DNA from: an uncultured Clostridia bacterium
Lineage (GTDB): Bacteria > Bacillota > Clostridia > HGM11327
Assembly: GCA_945918795.1 (NCBI GenBank)
Contig: CAMEIT010000004.1
Location: forward strand, 1-61,383
Direction of reading: 5' to 3'
Length of the DNA stretch: 61,383 bases
Below are positions 25,210 to 35,299 of this stretch, piece after piece. Position 1 is the stretch's first letter. Each line of letters opens with the position of its first letter. The position numbers and the translations under genes are program-made. A model generated the notes under the pieces. It saw only the letters and a program-made list of their open reading frames with translations, searched no databases and was not told the origin of the DNA.

Positions 25210-26571
25210 TTATTTTCCCAGACAAAATGACATAAAAATCTTATCTGTTATTTCGTCGCTTATCGTCTCTCCCACAAGCTCCAATATATCCTGATACGCT
25301 TCCCTTATGTTTATGCCTGCAATATCAAGCGGTTCTGAGTTTTTCATATCTTCAAGCGCATCATCCAATGCTCGTGAGCACTGTCTGAGACAGTAAATCT
25401 GACGCGCGTTCGTAATGCAATTTGTTTCCCCTGTCGTATTTCCGAGAGCCTCATTGTATATTCTCTCTTTAAGCTCATCGATGCCGTCACCCGTCTGTGC
25501 CGAAATCACCATGTAGTCAGGCTCGATTTTTTCAAGAGCACTCAAAAAATCAGCACTCACATCCAAATCTGACTTGTTTACGGCAACAATACGCTTTTTA
25601 TCCGTCGTCATATTGAGAAGAGCCATGTTTTCCTCATTCAGATCCCGTGACGTGCCGTCAAGAAGAACAAGTGCTATATCAGAGTTCTCGATAATATTTT
25701 TCGTGCGCTCAATGCCGATTGACTCCACCTTATCGACAGTATCTCGCAGTCCCGCGGTATCAAAAAGGCGCACAAGAACACCGTTTACGGTGAGAGCTTC
25801 TTCGATAATATCTCTCGTCGTACCCGGTATTTCGGTCACTATTGCTCTGTCGCTTCCCGTCATGTAATTCAGAAGGGACGATTTGCCCGCATTCGGCAGA
25901 CCGCATATTGCGACCTTTATTCCGTCCTTAATAATTCTGCCCTCGGACACCGTGGAAAGCATAGCCTTGACCTTTTTTTGAGCACGCAAAAGCTCGTTAA
26001 TGAGCATATTTCTGTCCACGACTTCAATATCGGCTTCGGGGAAATCTATATCTGCGTCTATATTCGCCATTACGAACACGAATATTTCCTTCAGCTCATT
26101 GATTTTTGCCGAAAGCTCGCCCGAAAGCTGTTCAAAAGCATTCTTTGACGCCGCATTGCCCGACGCATTCAGCAGGTCCATGACGGCTTCCGCCTGAACA
26201 AGATCGATTTTTCCGTTCAGGAATGCCCTCTTTGTAAATTCTCCCGGCTGTGCCGGCACTGCTCCGTTTTTTATAAGCAGCTCGAGAATCCTCTTTGACA
26301 AAAGCTGAGACCCGTGACACTGAATCTCCACAACATTCTCGCCCGTATAAGATGCAGGCTTATAGAAAGATACGGCGTATACCTCGTCCAAGGCTACACC
26401 GTTATCGATCACACGTCCGAAATACATTCTTGCGTGTTCAAAAGTATCAACATCTTTTGCCGGTTTAAATACGCGCTTCAATATTTCGACAGATTCATCG
26501 CCGCTCATTCTTATAACGTGAATACCGGCAGCTTGCGGCGCTGTCGAAAGCGCTGTGATTGTAGTACTCAT
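25210..26571 (-). CDS. mnmE: tRNA modification GTPase MnmE
   Basis: 453 residues. N-terminal folate-binding-like domain, helical domain, then a GTPase domain (about 210-370) with P-loop GLPNAGKSS, DTAGLRDT (G3) and NKSD (G4). The C-terminus ends FCLGK, keeping the catalytic Cys of CxGK. Partner of MnmG. Its start overlaps the stop of jag by one base. Confidence 0.97.
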   Translation of the reverse strand: MSTTITALSTAPQAAGIHVIRMSGDESVEILKRVFKPAKDVDTFEHARMYFGRVIDNGVALDEVYAVSFYKPASYTGENVVEIQCHGSQLLSKRILELLIKNGAVPAQPGEFTKRAFLNGKIDLVQAEAVMDLLNASGNAASKNAFEQLSGELSAKINELKEIFVFVMANIDADIDFPEADIEVVDRNMLINELLRAQKKVKAMLSTVSEGRIIKDGIKVAICGLPNAGKSSLLNYMTGSDRAIVTEIPGTTRDIIEEALTVNGVLVRLFDTAGLRDTVDKVESIGIERTKNIIENSDIALVLLDGTSRDLNEENMALLNMTTDKKRIVAVNKSDLDVSADFLSALEKIEPDYMVISAQTGDGIDELKERIYNEALGNTTGETNCITNARQIYCLRQCSRALDDALEDMKNSEPLDIAGINIREAYQDILELVGETISDEITDKIFMSFCLGK

Positions 26572-27194
26572 TACTTAAGCATCACTATAACTTTTCTGTA
26601 AGGTTCTTCTCCCTCGCTGACCGTTTTTACGTACGGGTCATCCTGCAAAGCCGAATGGATAATACGTCTTTCGTAAGAATTCATAGGCTCGAGAATAACC
26701 TTTCTGCGCGTTTTCTTAACCTTATGTGCAATGGATACGGCAAGTCTTTGCAAGGACTGTTCTCTTTTTGCAAGATAGCCTTCCGAATCAACGACAACCT
26801 TGATTTTTTCTTCCGTATACTTGCCTATATACAGGCTGAGCAAATAACGTATTGAATCAAGAGTTTCGCCTCTCTTGCCTATGAGAACTCCGACCTTATT
26901 GCCCGAAAGCTCCGCGTGCATAACACCGTCCTCAAGGCTAACGTCTGCCTTTGCCTCAACTTCCATTAAAGCAAACATATCCTCAAGATATTGTTTTGCT
27001 ATTTCAACAAGATCAAGTTTTACCGTAGCTTTTATTTTCGCATCTTTTTTCTGAATAAGTCCGAAAAGTGATTTTTCCGGCTGCTCGAGTATCTCAATGT
27101 CAAGCTTTTCTCTGCTTTTGCCGAGCTGTGCCACCGCCACAAGAATGGCCTCTTCGACAGTCTTGCCCGTCGTTTCTACCGATTTCAGCGTCAT
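26571..27194 (-). CDS. jag: Jag/KhpB RNA-binding protein (SpoIIIJ-associated)
   Basis: 207 residues: Jag-N domain (1-50), a KH domain (about 70-130; VGVLIGKRGETLDSIRYLLSL) and an R3H domain near the C-terminus (YERRIIHSALQDDPYVKT). KhpB binds RNA with KhpA and affects division and elongation in related Firmicutes. Overlaps yidC (ATGA), a usual pairing. Confidence 0.93.
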   Translation of the reverse strand: MTLKSVETTGKTVEEAILVAVAQLGKSREKLDIEILEQPEKSLFGLIQKKDAKIKATVKLDLVEIAKQYLEDMFALMEVEAKADVSLEDGVMHAELSGNKVGVLIGKRGETLDSIRYLLSLYIGKYTEEKIKVVVDSEGYLAKREQSLQRLAVSIAHKVKKTRRKVILEPMNSYERRIIHSALQDDPYVKTVSEGEEPYRKVIVMLK

Positions 27195-28207
27195 AAATTG
27201 ACAACCTCCTCTTTTGATTTTTTATCTTTCATTTTTTTAATTAAATTCATAACAAGGTTCTGCGTTATCGAGATTATGTTCGATACTGTCCAATATATTG
27301 CGAATGCGGAGTTGTATACGGCGCAGAAATACAGTGACATTAACGGGAGAAGCTTGTTCATCCAATTCATTGAATTTGCAGTAGGGTCCTGTTGCTTCTT
27401 TGTTGAATCCGATTTCTTCTTGTTTGTGCGTGTCATAAGGAATGTCTGCAGGTACTGTGTTGCAGTTGAAAGAACGGGAAGTATAAACCAACCGTTGCAC
27501 ATGGCAGAGCCGAACGACACTGACGTACCGAGCACGGATTTCATTGCCGAATCCGCAACCCATATATTTTTTATCCACAAGAAGCTGTATCCGGAAGCGG
27601 CAGCCGCAGCCTGAGCCTGTTCAAAAGTAACACTCTTGATAGCGGCTGACAACAAGTCAAAGCTCTCCTGGCTTATAACCTCCGGAAGCTTTGCAAGTGA
27701 GCTCGGCAGGTTTCCGCTGTTATTGAACAGCATCGGAAGTATATCCTGGAAAGACGTTTTGATTACATCGGATGATGCAACGGAAGCGCTTATCTGAGCA
27801 AGGAAATCCTTCATGCTCGCATCATTTGCAATGAGGAGCTGCTCCATGTAAATATACATGTGCTCTGCCGCGATTTTACGCAAAGCTGCGAACAATATAA
27901 ATATTACAGGCAACGTTATCAGCATCGGGAGGCATCCGCTCATAGGACTTACATTGTTCTGAGCGTACAGCTCCTGAAGCTTTCTGCTTCTTTTTTCGGG
28001 ATCGTTTTTGTATTTATCGCTTATTCTCTGAATCTCCGGCTGAAGATCCTGTATTTTCGAAGTAGATTTTCTGCTCTTAATATCGAGTGGCAGGAGCAAG
28101 CCCTTTACGATTATGGTAAATATAATTACCGCAACACCGAAATTGCCTGTCCAATTATAAAATATGTCAATTACGGACGCAAGAAAGTCAACAATAGAAT
28201 TCCACAT
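27191..28207 (-). CDS. yidC: Membrane protein insertase YidC/Oxa1 (SpoIIIJ type)
   Basis: 338 residues with about 5-6 transmembrane segments. The insertase domain shows VIIFTIIVKGLLLPLDIKSRKS and SGCLPMLITLPVIFILF. It integrates membrane proteins with or without SecYEG. A low-complexity loop (about 130-200) precedes the last spans, and the C-terminus is Lys-rich (KKMKDKKSKEEV), as in ribosome-interacting YidC tails. Confidence 0.93.
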   Translation of the reverse strand: MWNSIVDFLASVIDIFYNWTGNFGVAVIIFTIIVKGLLLPLDIKSRKSTSKIQDLQPEIQRISDKYKNDPEKRSRKLQELYAQNNVSPMSGCLPMLITLPVIFILFAALRKIAAEHMYIYMEQLLIANDASMKDFLAQISASVASSDVIKTSFQDILPMLFNNSGNLPSSLAKLPEVISQESFDLLSAAIKSVTFEQAQAAAAASGYSFLWIKNIWVADSAMKSVLGTSVSFGSAMCNGWFILPVLSTATQYLQTFLMTRTNKKKSDSTKKQQDPTANSMNWMNKLLPLMSLYFCAVYNSAFAIYWTVSNIISITQNLVMNLIKKMKDKKSKEEVVNL

Positions 28208-28263
28208 TATGTGTTATACAAGCACAGAATAAAAATATTTGTGCTCCCTTTCATTAAAATTAG

Positions 28264-28473
28264 TTATTTAAGAGGATCATAACCGCCCTTACAGAACGGA
28301 TTACAGCGCAGTATCCTCCAAAGCGTCAAACCGGTCGCCTTAAAAAAATTATACTTCCCATAAGCCTGCAAAGCATATTCCGAGCAGGTCGGCTGGAATC
28401 TGCACGACGGCGGGAACAGCGGCGAAATATATTTCCTGTAAAATTTGATCAACGCAATCGCTGCTTTTCTCAT
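28264..28473 (-). CDS. yidD: Membrane protein insertion efficiency factor YidD
   Basis: 69 residues with the family pattern [25 protein letters not shown] and [14 protein letters not shown] short amphipathic membrane-associated protein that helps YidC-dependent insertion. Overlaps rnpA by 4 nt. Confidence 0.96.
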   Translation of the reverse strand: MRKAAIALIKFYRKYISPLFPPSCRFQPTCSEYALQAYGKYNFFKATGLTLWRILRCNPFCKGGYDPLK

Positions 28474-28808
28474 TTTGACAACACTTCCGATTTATTCAAT
28501 AAATATCCGATATCCTTGCAAAGCTCTTCAAACGGCAATTCGTTATCCGTATGCCTTGCTACAAATACTATATCAAATCCATTTATTATTCTGTTGTTAT
28601 AAGTAAAAACCGCTTCTTTAAGCCTGCGGCGACATCTGTTGCGTGTTACCGCATTGCCTATCTTTTTGCTCACAGAAAAGCCGATCCTCGTTGTGCCCAA
28701 GCGATTATGCTTTACCAAAATAACCGCACTTCTGCTTTTGACCGATTTACCGCTCCTGTACAGCCTTGTAAAATCATTATTTCTTTTCAGTTTGCCGTAA
28801 TTTCTCAC
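28470..28808 (-). CDS. rnpA: Ribonuclease P protein component
   Basis: 112 residues. RnpA signature [18 protein letters not shown] and the basic motif RCRRRLKEA. It assists the RNase P RNA in 5' processing of tRNA. A 240-nt gap separates it from rpmH; nothing else was recognised there. The RNA subunit gene rnpB is not in the window. Confidence 0.96.
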   Translation of the reverse strand: MRNYGKLKRNNDFTRLYRSGKSVKSRSAVILVKHNRLGTTRIGFSVSKKIGNAVTRNRCRRRLKEAVFTYNNRIINGFDIVFVARHTDNELPFEELCKDIGYLLNKSEVLSK

Positions 28809-29049
28809 TGTCTGTTTCCTGCGGAGCTCATTAAATTATTCCCAAATAGGACAAATGGTCACATACAAATGAAACTGAACCGCATCATCTGTGTGTGACC
28901 TTACATAACGCTCTTGAGGCTTAAAATTAAAGCTTCAAAAATTATAAACAAACCGTCACGGCAAACCCTTTTATAAAAGCGAATTGAACATTAGCCGATA
29001 TTAAGCAGTCTGCCGCACAATATGTTTATTCCGCAAGCCTACACACTTT

Positions 29050-29184
29050 TTAAGCAGTAAGCTTCTTTCTGCCTTTTTGTCTTCTTCTCTTAAGAACGAG
29101 TCTACCGTTCTTTGTGCTCATACGTTTTCTGAAGCCATGTTCCATGCTTCTCTGTCTTTTCTTTGGCTGATAGGTTCTTTTCAT
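29050..29184 (-). CDS. rpmH: 50S ribosomal protein L34
   Basis: 44 residues, too short for most ORF lists: [18 protein letters not shown] at the start and KGRKKLTA at the end, a full-length L34. GGAGG lies before the ATG. It begins the rpmH-to-rsmG block, which usually borders dnaA and the origin; here ftsY lies upstream instead. Confidence 0.98.
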   Translation of the reverse strand: MKRTYQPKKRQRSMEHGFRKRMSTKNGRLVLKRRRQKGRKKLTA

Positions 29185-29313
29185 TATATATTTCCTCCGT
29201 TGGTGGTAATCATTTTACAAAAATATACCGTATTATTATAAAGTATTATTCAATTATTGTCAAGAGATATTCAGGTTTTCTCAAGGTCAAAATACATCTT
29301 ATTAACATTTAAT

Positions 29314-30225
29314 TTACATTTCGTCAAACAAAGCGTCAACAAATGACCTTGCATCGAAAGGTTGAAGGTCGTCTGTGCCTTCTCCGACACCTATATATTT
29401 TACAGGTATCTTCAATTCGTTACATATCTGAAGAAGTATTCCGCCCTTAGCCGTGCCGTCAAGCTTCGTGATTACAATACCCGTTGCAGGTGCGGCTTCG
29501 TTGAAAAGCTTTGCCTGAATAAAAGCGTTCTGACCCGATGTGGCATCTATAACTATCCACGTTTCCTTTCTTGCATCGGGGTGTTCCCTTTGAATTATCC
29601 TGCCTATTTTATCAAGCTCATTCATAAGATTTTTCTTGTTATGAAGTCTGCCGGCAGTATCGCACAAAAGCACGTCCGTGCCCTTTGTTTTTGCGGATTG
29701 AAGCGCATCAAACACAACCGCACACGGATCGGAGCCTTCGTCGTGACGTATCACCTTAACGCCGGAGCGCTCACCCCATACTGCAAGCTGCTCTATTGCC
29801 GCCGCCCTGAATGTATCAGCCGCGGCTATTTGTACCGTTTTCTTTTCATGAATAAATTTGCTTGCGAGCTTGCCCACGGTAGTCGTCTTTCCCACTCCGT
29901 TTACGCCTATGAGCGTTATTACGGCAGGATACGTCATTTCTTCCTTTGTTTCTCCTTGCAGGAGAATATCGAGCATTGACTGCTTGAGCAATGTGATTAT
30001 CTCGTCAGGCTCTTTTATCTTGCTTTCTTTAACGCGCTCCCTAAGCCCTTCCATAAGCTTTTCGGTTGTTTCCACTCCCACGTCGGAGCTTATGAGTATT
30101 TCCTCTATCTCATCGAAAAGCTCTTCATCTATTTTCTTGAAAGATTTAAGCAGTCCCTTTATAGAGTTTACTATGCCGCTTCTCGTCTTTACAAGGCCCT
30201 TTTTCAATTTATCAAATAATGACAT
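29314..30225 (-). CDS. ftsY: Signal recognition particle receptor FtsY
   Basis: 303 residues. Helical N domain (1-90), then the SRP GTPase NG core with P-loop GVNGVGKTTT, DTAGRLHNK (G3), TKLDGTAKGG (G4) and the closing loop VGEGTDDLQPFD. The acidic A domain is missing, as is usual in Firmicutes. It receives ribosome-SRP complexes at the membrane. Downstream of smc by 47 nt, standard rnc-smc-ftsY order. Confidence 0.97.
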   Translation of the reverse strand: MSLFDKLKKGLVKTRSGIVNSIKGLLKSFKKIDEELFDEIEEILISSDVGVETTEKLMEGLRERVKESKIKEPDEIITLLKQSMLDILLQGETKEEMTYPAVITLIGVNGVGKTTTVGKLASKFIHEKKTVQIAAADTFRAAAIEQLAVWGERSGVKVIRHDEGSDPCAVVFDALQSAKTKGTDVLLCDTAGRLHNKKNLMNELDKIGRIIQREHPDARKETWIVIDATSGQNAFIQAKLFNEAAPATGIVITKLDGTAKGGILLQICNELKIPVKYIGVGEGTDDLQPFDARSFVDALFDEM

Positions 30226-30272
30226 TTATTTTATCGTTCCTCCTTAATATCCGCATATATACATTTTGCCCG

Positions 30273-33200
30273 TCACACTGCCGCTTCGAGCTTAACCGAA
30301 ACAAGAGACGATACGCCCTTTTCCTCCATTGAAACGCCGTAAAGTGCATTGCTTGCTTCCATTGTGCCCTTCCTGTGGGAAATTATTATAAACTGAATCG
30401 TGCTGTTGAAGGAGCTTATGAGGTTTGCAAGAGTATATACGTTCTTTTCATCAAGCGCCGTATCGATCTCGTCAAGTATACAGAACGGTGCCGGTCTGCG
30501 TTTGAGGAGCGCAAAGAGCAGTGCTATTGCAATGAGTGCTTTTTCTCCGCCCGACATAAGCGATATATTCTGCAATTTCTTGCCCGGCGGCTGTGCGATA
30601 ATATCGATTCCCGCCTCAAGTATATCATCCGAATTACACAGCTCAAGTCTTGCAGTTCCTCCGTTGAACAGTCTCTTGAACATATCCGAGAAGTATTCAT
30701 TTATTATTTTGAATTCCTCATCGAATCGAACTCTCATTTCTTTTGTTATTTCGGCAATAAGCTTTTCTATATCCTTGCTTGCCGCAATAAGGTCGTCCCT
30801 TTCCGCGCACAGCGTCTGCCACCTTGCCGACTGTGTTTCGTACTGTTCGGGAGCCTCCGGATTTATAGGGCCCATTCTTGTTATTTCGGATTTTATGTCT
30901 CTTATTTTCTTGTTCAGTTCTTCTATGTCGCCTTCCTCGCGTTCAGCCTCAATGGCATCTCCGAGAGATACTTCATAAACCTCCCACATTCTCGATTGGA
31001 GGTTGTCGCTTTCCATAATTACCTTTGCTTTTTCCATATCGTAATCATGTAGCTTTGAATTTATATCAAGCAGCATCGATTCCGCAGAACGGATTTCGTC
31101 TTCACGCTGTTTTTTTGTCTTTTCAAGCGAACGCAGGTCCTCCTCGCACTTTTTCAGTACGTCTATTTCCTCCTGCTCCGTCTTTTCCGTCTGCTTTATG
31201 TTCTCCTCAAGCTCTTGCATATTGGCGATTGCATTTTCGCGTTCTTCGGCAAGCAGTGCAATATTATTTTCCGCCTCTTGAGCCAAACGAAGCTTCTCGG
31301 TGTGTCTTGCTTGGAGCTCCTCGGCAGAAGCCGTCACTATTTGCAGCTTTCCGTCAAGCTCCGTCTGTGCAAGGCGCATATCGGTCAGCTTTGCTTCGCA
31401 TTGTTGGAGAGCTTCCTTGCTTGCCGATTCCCTCGCGGCAAGAGTATTCATTTCAGTATTTGCCTGAATTACAGTGCCGCTCAGATTCTCTGTTTTTTCG
31501 GTAAGCTCCTTTATCTGTGCATCTATTGCGTTTATTTCCTCACCTGCGTTCAGACTCTGACGCTCTCTTTGCTCTTTGGCATTCTTTGCACGCTCAAATT
31601 CTTCCAGAACATATTTACAGCTGTTTTTTGCCGCATTATATTCAATATCCTTGTTATGAAGATATGACTGCTTCTCATCCAGCTCCTGTTTTTTTGATAT
31701 TCTCTGCTGTTTGAGAGAATTGATTTTGTCGGCAAGCTTTCTGAGGCGTACAGTCGTTTCTTTCAGAGCCGCTTCAAGCTCATCCGTTTCTCGGGATCGT
31801 GAAAACACGTTTGAAACGTTGCTCTTGCCTCTCGAGCCGCCCGAAATAGAGCCGTAAGGGTTTATAACATCGCCCTGAAGAGTTACTATTTTGAACATAT
31901 ATCTGCTCGAACGTGCTATATTTATTGCGCAGTCCATGTTTTCCGCAATTACAACTCTGCCGAGCAAGTTTTCAACAACACATTTATACGTCGCGTCGTA
32001 TTTGATAAGATCTCCCGCGATTCCGCAAAAGCCCTTTTGTCTGAGCGTTCTGAGATCGTTATCGTTCACGCGCCTTCCCTGCACTGAGTTCAGCGGAAGA
32101 AATGTAGCATAGCCCAGTCTGTTTGCACGCAGATACTCAATTATTTCCTTTGCGGCAGTATCCGTCTTTGTAACAATATTCTGCACCGCCGCGCCGAGGG
32201 CAACCTCTATTGCCGTTTCGTATTCCTTGTCAACCCTTATTATGTCGGAAACAGTGCCTATAATGTCGTCGGCAAACGGTTTATCCGAATTTTTCAGGCG
32301 CATTACGGCTTTTGTGCTGTTATTGAACGCCTCCATGCTCTCTTTCAGCTCGTTGAGCGTTGCAAGGCGCGATTTTTTTGCTTCTGCCGTCTTGGCAATG
32401 CTTTCAAAAGTTGCAGTTGCCTCGGTATACTCTTCATTTATTGCTTCATATTCGCTTGAAGCCCTTGCAAAATCGTCCCTTGCCTTTTCGAGTGCCGATT
32501 GAGCTTCATTTGCATTTGCCTTTGCCGAAGCGCATATAAGCTCGGTTTCGGTGAGCTTCTCAAGCTCTTCCTTTGAATACGATTCCGCGTCATCGCGTTG
32601 ACGGACAAGCATCTGTCTGCGCGTTGTAAGCTCCGCAAGGCGTACCTTTGCCTTTGTTTCTTCGTTCACAAGCTCAATGTGCCTGTTTCTTGCCTGTGCG
32701 AGCTTTTCAACAAGCTCGTCGTGCTCTTTTTTCAGTTTATTTGCATACTCCGTCTGTTTTTCAAGCTCAGAGGCATTCTTTTCAATGCGCTCCAAAAGCT
32801 CTTTATTCTTTTTGCTTTCATTCTCGATAAGCTCCGAAAGCGCTTCCGCCTCGTCATTGTATTTTTTTATGTTAGACTTATTTTCGGCTTCATCCTTGTT
32901 TATTTGCGACACTCTCTCAGTCACAAACCTGTACTCACCCTTTAGGCGCTCGGCTGTTCTTATGCTTTCCATGCGGTTTGCACGAAGCTTTTCGCAATGG
33001 TCGAACACTGTTGCGTATCTTTCGTTAACGTCACGCAGTTTTTCCTCGGCAGCTGATTTTGCCTTTTCATTCATAAGAATGTCGTTTTGAATCAAATCTA
33101 TCTGCTTTTGCAGGCGTTCCTCGGAAGCCTTATATCTTTCGTGAAGAAGTACGAATCTTGTGGTTTCGCATTTTTTCAGTCTGCCGGCAACGGAAATATA

Positions 33201-33842
33201 TTTTTCCGCCTTTTCCGCCGCCGTCTTGAGTGACGGAAGATTGCCCTCTATTTCGTATATGAGGTCATTTGCGCGAGACAGATTTTCCTGCGTAAGAAAA
33301 AGATGCTTTTCAGATTCTTCTTTGCGCGTTTTGTACTTCATTATGCCTGCCGCTTCGTCGAATATGTATCTTCTGCCCTCGGGCGTTGAGTTTAGAATTT
33401 CGGACACTCTGCCCTGGCCTATTATTGAATATCCGTATTTGCCTATACCCGAATCAAGAAAAAGCGATGTTATATCCTTAAGTCTGCATTCAGCGCCGTT
33501 TATGCAATAGCGGCTCTCGCCCGACCTGTAAAGTCGTCTCGATATGGAAACCTCGTTGAAATTGATTGGAAGTGTACCGTCCGAATTGTCAAGAGTTATC
33601 GACACCTCTGCAAAGCCGTTCGGCTTTCTTTTATCGGAGCCTTTGAATACAACGTCCTCCATGCGGCTTCCTCTGAGATTCTTTACGCTTTGCTCGCCGA
33701 GCACCCACATGACCGAATCGACAATATTGCTTTTGCCGCTTCCGTTCGGACCGACAATGCCTGTTATTCCCTTATCAAACTCTATGACAGTCCTGTCGGA
33801 AAATGATTTGAACCCGTAAATTTCAAGTTTTTTCAGCTGCAT
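30273..33842 (-). CDS. smc: Chromosome segregation ATPase SMC
   Basis: 1189 residues. Walker A GPNGSGKSN near residue 32 and the ABC signature LMSGGEKALIAIA with Walker B CILDEIDTALDE near the C-terminus. Two long coiled coils flank the hinge (about 510-650; DIIGTVSDIIRVDKEYETAI). It forms the condensin core with ScpA/ScpB, which are not in the window. Start overlaps the rnc stop by one base. Confidence 0.98.
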   Translation of the reverse strand: MQLKKLEIYGFKSFSDRTVIEFDKGITGIVGPNGSGKSNIVDSVMWVLGEQSVKNLRGSRMEDVVFKGSDKRKPNGFAEVSITLDNSDGTLPINFNEVSISRRLYRSGESRYCINGAECRLKDITSLFLDSGIGKYGYSIIGQGRVSEILNSTPEGRRYIFDEAAGIMKYKTRKEESEKHLFLTQENLSRANDLIYEIEGNLPSLKTAAEKAEKYISVAGRLKKCETTRFVLLHERYKASEERLQKQIDLIQNDILMNEKAKSAAEEKLRDVNERYATVFDHCEKLRANRMESIRTAERLKGEYRFVTERVSQINKDEAENKSNIKKYNDEAEALSELIENESKKNKELLERIEKNASELEKQTEYANKLKKEHDELVEKLAQARNRHIELVNEETKAKVRLAELTTRRQMLVRQRDDAESYSKEELEKLTETELICASAKANANEAQSALEKARDDFARASSEYEAINEEYTEATATFESIAKTAEAKKSRLATLNELKESMEAFNNSTKAVMRLKNSDKPFADDIIGTVSDIIRVDKEYETAIEVALGAAVQNIVTKTDTAAKEIIEYLRANRLGYATFLPLNSVQGRRVNDNDLRTLRQKGFCGIAGDLIKYDATYKCVVENLLGRVVIAENMDCAINIARSSRYMFKIVTLQGDVINPYGSISGGSRGKSNVSNVFSRSRETDELEAALKETTVRLRKLADKINSLKQQRISKKQELDEKQSYLHNKDIEYNAAKNSCKYVLEEFERAKNAKEQRERQSLNAGEEINAIDAQIKELTEKTENLSGTVIQANTEMNTLAARESASKEALQQCEAKLTDMRLAQTELDGKLQIVTASAEELQARHTEKLRLAQEAENNIALLAEERENAIANMQELEENIKQTEKTEQEEIDVLKKCEEDLRSLEKTKKQREDEIRSAESMLLDINSKLHDYDMEKAKVIMESDNLQSRMWEVYEVSLGDAIEAEREEGDIEELNKKIRDIKSEITRMGPINPEAPEQYETQSARWQTLCAERDDLIAASKDIEKLIAEITKEMRVRFDEEFKIINEYFSDMFKRLFNGGTARLELCNSDDILEAGIDIIAQPPGKKLQNISLMSGGEKALIAIALLFALLKRRPAPFCILDEIDTALDEKNVYTLANLISSFNSTIQFIIISHRKGTMEASNALYGVSMEEKGVSSLVSVKLEAAV

Positions 33843-34588
33843 TATGATTTTGTCCGCCTTTGCAATATTTTTTCCACATATTCTATGCCTTCCGATGCCG
33901 CATTCTGTTCCGCTTCCTTTTTACTCTTGCCCGAGCCTGTTCCTATCGTAACGCCTTCAAAAACAGCCTTGACCGTAAACACCGCATCATGCTGAGGGCC
34001 TACTTTATTTACAACGCTGTACGTGACAGGGCCTGCGTGCATACGCTGTACCATTTCCTGCAGCTCTGTTTTGCTGTCCCTGAGTATTTTTTTTGAAATT
34101 ATATCTTTTATGTTAGGCTCCAGCAAACGCATTATGCAATCCCTTGCGGCATCCATGCCGCCGTCAAGATATACTCCCGCAATTATCGCTTCGACCGCGT
34201 CTGCCATGATTGACGGATTCATGTTCTCGTCCTGACACTCACCCTTGCCTACAAGTATGTAACGCCAAAGGAATATTTTTCTCGCGGCTATCACAAGCGA
34301 CTGTTCGCATACAACCTTTGAACGGAATTTAGACAGTCTGCCCTCGTCCCAATCCGAATACAGGTTGTACAGATATTCACTTATCACAAAATCAAGCACA
34401 GAGTCACCCAAAAATTCCAGGCACTCATTTATATTTCTGTACGCCGTTACGTAATCGGGATGATTTCTGTATGAGCTGTGCGTAAGAGCTTTGTCAAGAT
34501 TTGATATATCCTTAAAGCTGTATTCAATATAGGCTTCAACCTCATGAAGCTTTGCACATCTTTCATTCGTTAAAAAAGTATTTTCCAA
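33842..34588 (-). CDS. rnc: Ribonuclease III
   Basis: 248 residues. Catalytic signature NECLEFLGDSVLDFVISEYL followed by the second acidic cluster MADAVEAIIAGVYLDGG, then a C-terminal double-stranded RNA-binding domain (about 165-240; KTELQEMVQRM). It processes rRNA and structured transcripts. Immediately after yqeG, and coupled to smc. Confidence 0.97.
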   Translation of the reverse strand: MENTFLTNERCAKLHEVEAYIEYSFKDISNLDKALTHSSYRNHPDYVTAYRNINECLEFLGDSVLDFVISEYLYNLYSDWDEGRLSKFRSKVVCEQSLVIAARKIFLWRYILVGKGECQDENMNPSIMADAVEAIIAGVYLDGGMDAARDCIMRLLEPNIKDIISKKILRDSKTELQEMVQRMHAGPVTYSVVNKVGPQHDAVFTVKAVFEGVTIGTGSGKSKKEAEQNAASEGIEYVEKILQRRTKS

Positions 34589-35095
34589 TCAATTATCCTG
34601 CCATATTATTTTCCGTCCCGCAAGGCGTTCCATAATGCGGAACAATTTTGTAATGGGAGCTTCTTTTTTGTAAATCGGATTGACAAGTATTCCGTCAATG
34701 CCCGCCTTTCGTGCTCCCTTTATATCGCTGAAAAGCTGATCTCCTATCATAACCGTTGCAGAAACCTCGGCTCCCAAATATCCGAGTGTCTCGATATAAG
34801 CTTGTTTTGACGGCTTCTTTTTATTTGCTCTGAAGCTTTTTATGCCGAGCATTCCTGCAACATCATCGGTTCTTTGCCTGTTGTGATTATTGCTCAGTAT
34901 ACATATATCAAAGCCCTTTTCTTTTGCATTCCGAAGCCATTCCCGTGCATCGTCCTTAATTATGAAAGTTTTCCACCTCGCGATAGTATTGTCAAGGTCG
35001 ATTATTATAAAGCGCTTGCCCGCATCGTACAGATTTTCAATATCTATTGCCGACAGCGTCTCAGCCGTTTTATATAAATTCTTCATATACATCAA
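34589..35095 (-). CDS. YqeG-family HAD phosphatase
   Basis: 168 residues of the HAD IIIA type: IIDLDNTIARWK (motif I), ILSNNHNRQR (motif II), Lys in KKPSKQAY (motif III) and MIGDQLFSDIKGARKAG (motif IV). A likely phosphatase of unknown substrate; related yqeG genes are common in Firmicutes. It ends at the base before rnc starts, so it is in the rnc-smc-ftsY transcript. Confidence 0.88.
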   Translation of the reverse strand: MMYMKNLYKTAETLSAIDIENLYDAGKRFIIIDLDNTIARWKTFIIKDDAREWLRNAKEKGFDICILSNNHNRQRTDDVAGMLGIKSFRANKKKPSKQAYIETLGYLGAEVSATVMIGDQLFSDIKGARKAGIDGILVNPIYKKEAPITKLFRIMERLAGRKIIWQDN

Positions 35096-35240
35096 TACCG
35101 TCCGTCAAAACAATGCCCTTTCGGGTTTTACTTATGAATTATACCACAAAAGCGAAAAAAAGTACAGCACTTTACTCAATACCGTCAAATATGAACGGAA
35201 CCGCAATCGGAGCACATATTCTTCTTGCCGTTTACAAATA

Positions 35241-35276
35241 AAAAAGTACGCCGCCATACAGCTTTGTACTTTTTAA
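35241..35276. terminator. Probable terminator between the SipL-like gene and yqeG
   Basis: AAAAAGTAC and GTACTTTTT arms enclose an 18-nt loop, with T/A-rich flanks on both strands. It would end the SipL-like transcript on the minus strand. Confidence 0.55.
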
Positions 35277-35299
35277 CGAATGATAGAATGTATTTTTAT

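Noticed and set aside
30375..33510. Several long plus-strand frames over smc
   Set aside because: They are antisense shadows of the coiled-coil coding sequence; smc itself is complete and has all motifs.
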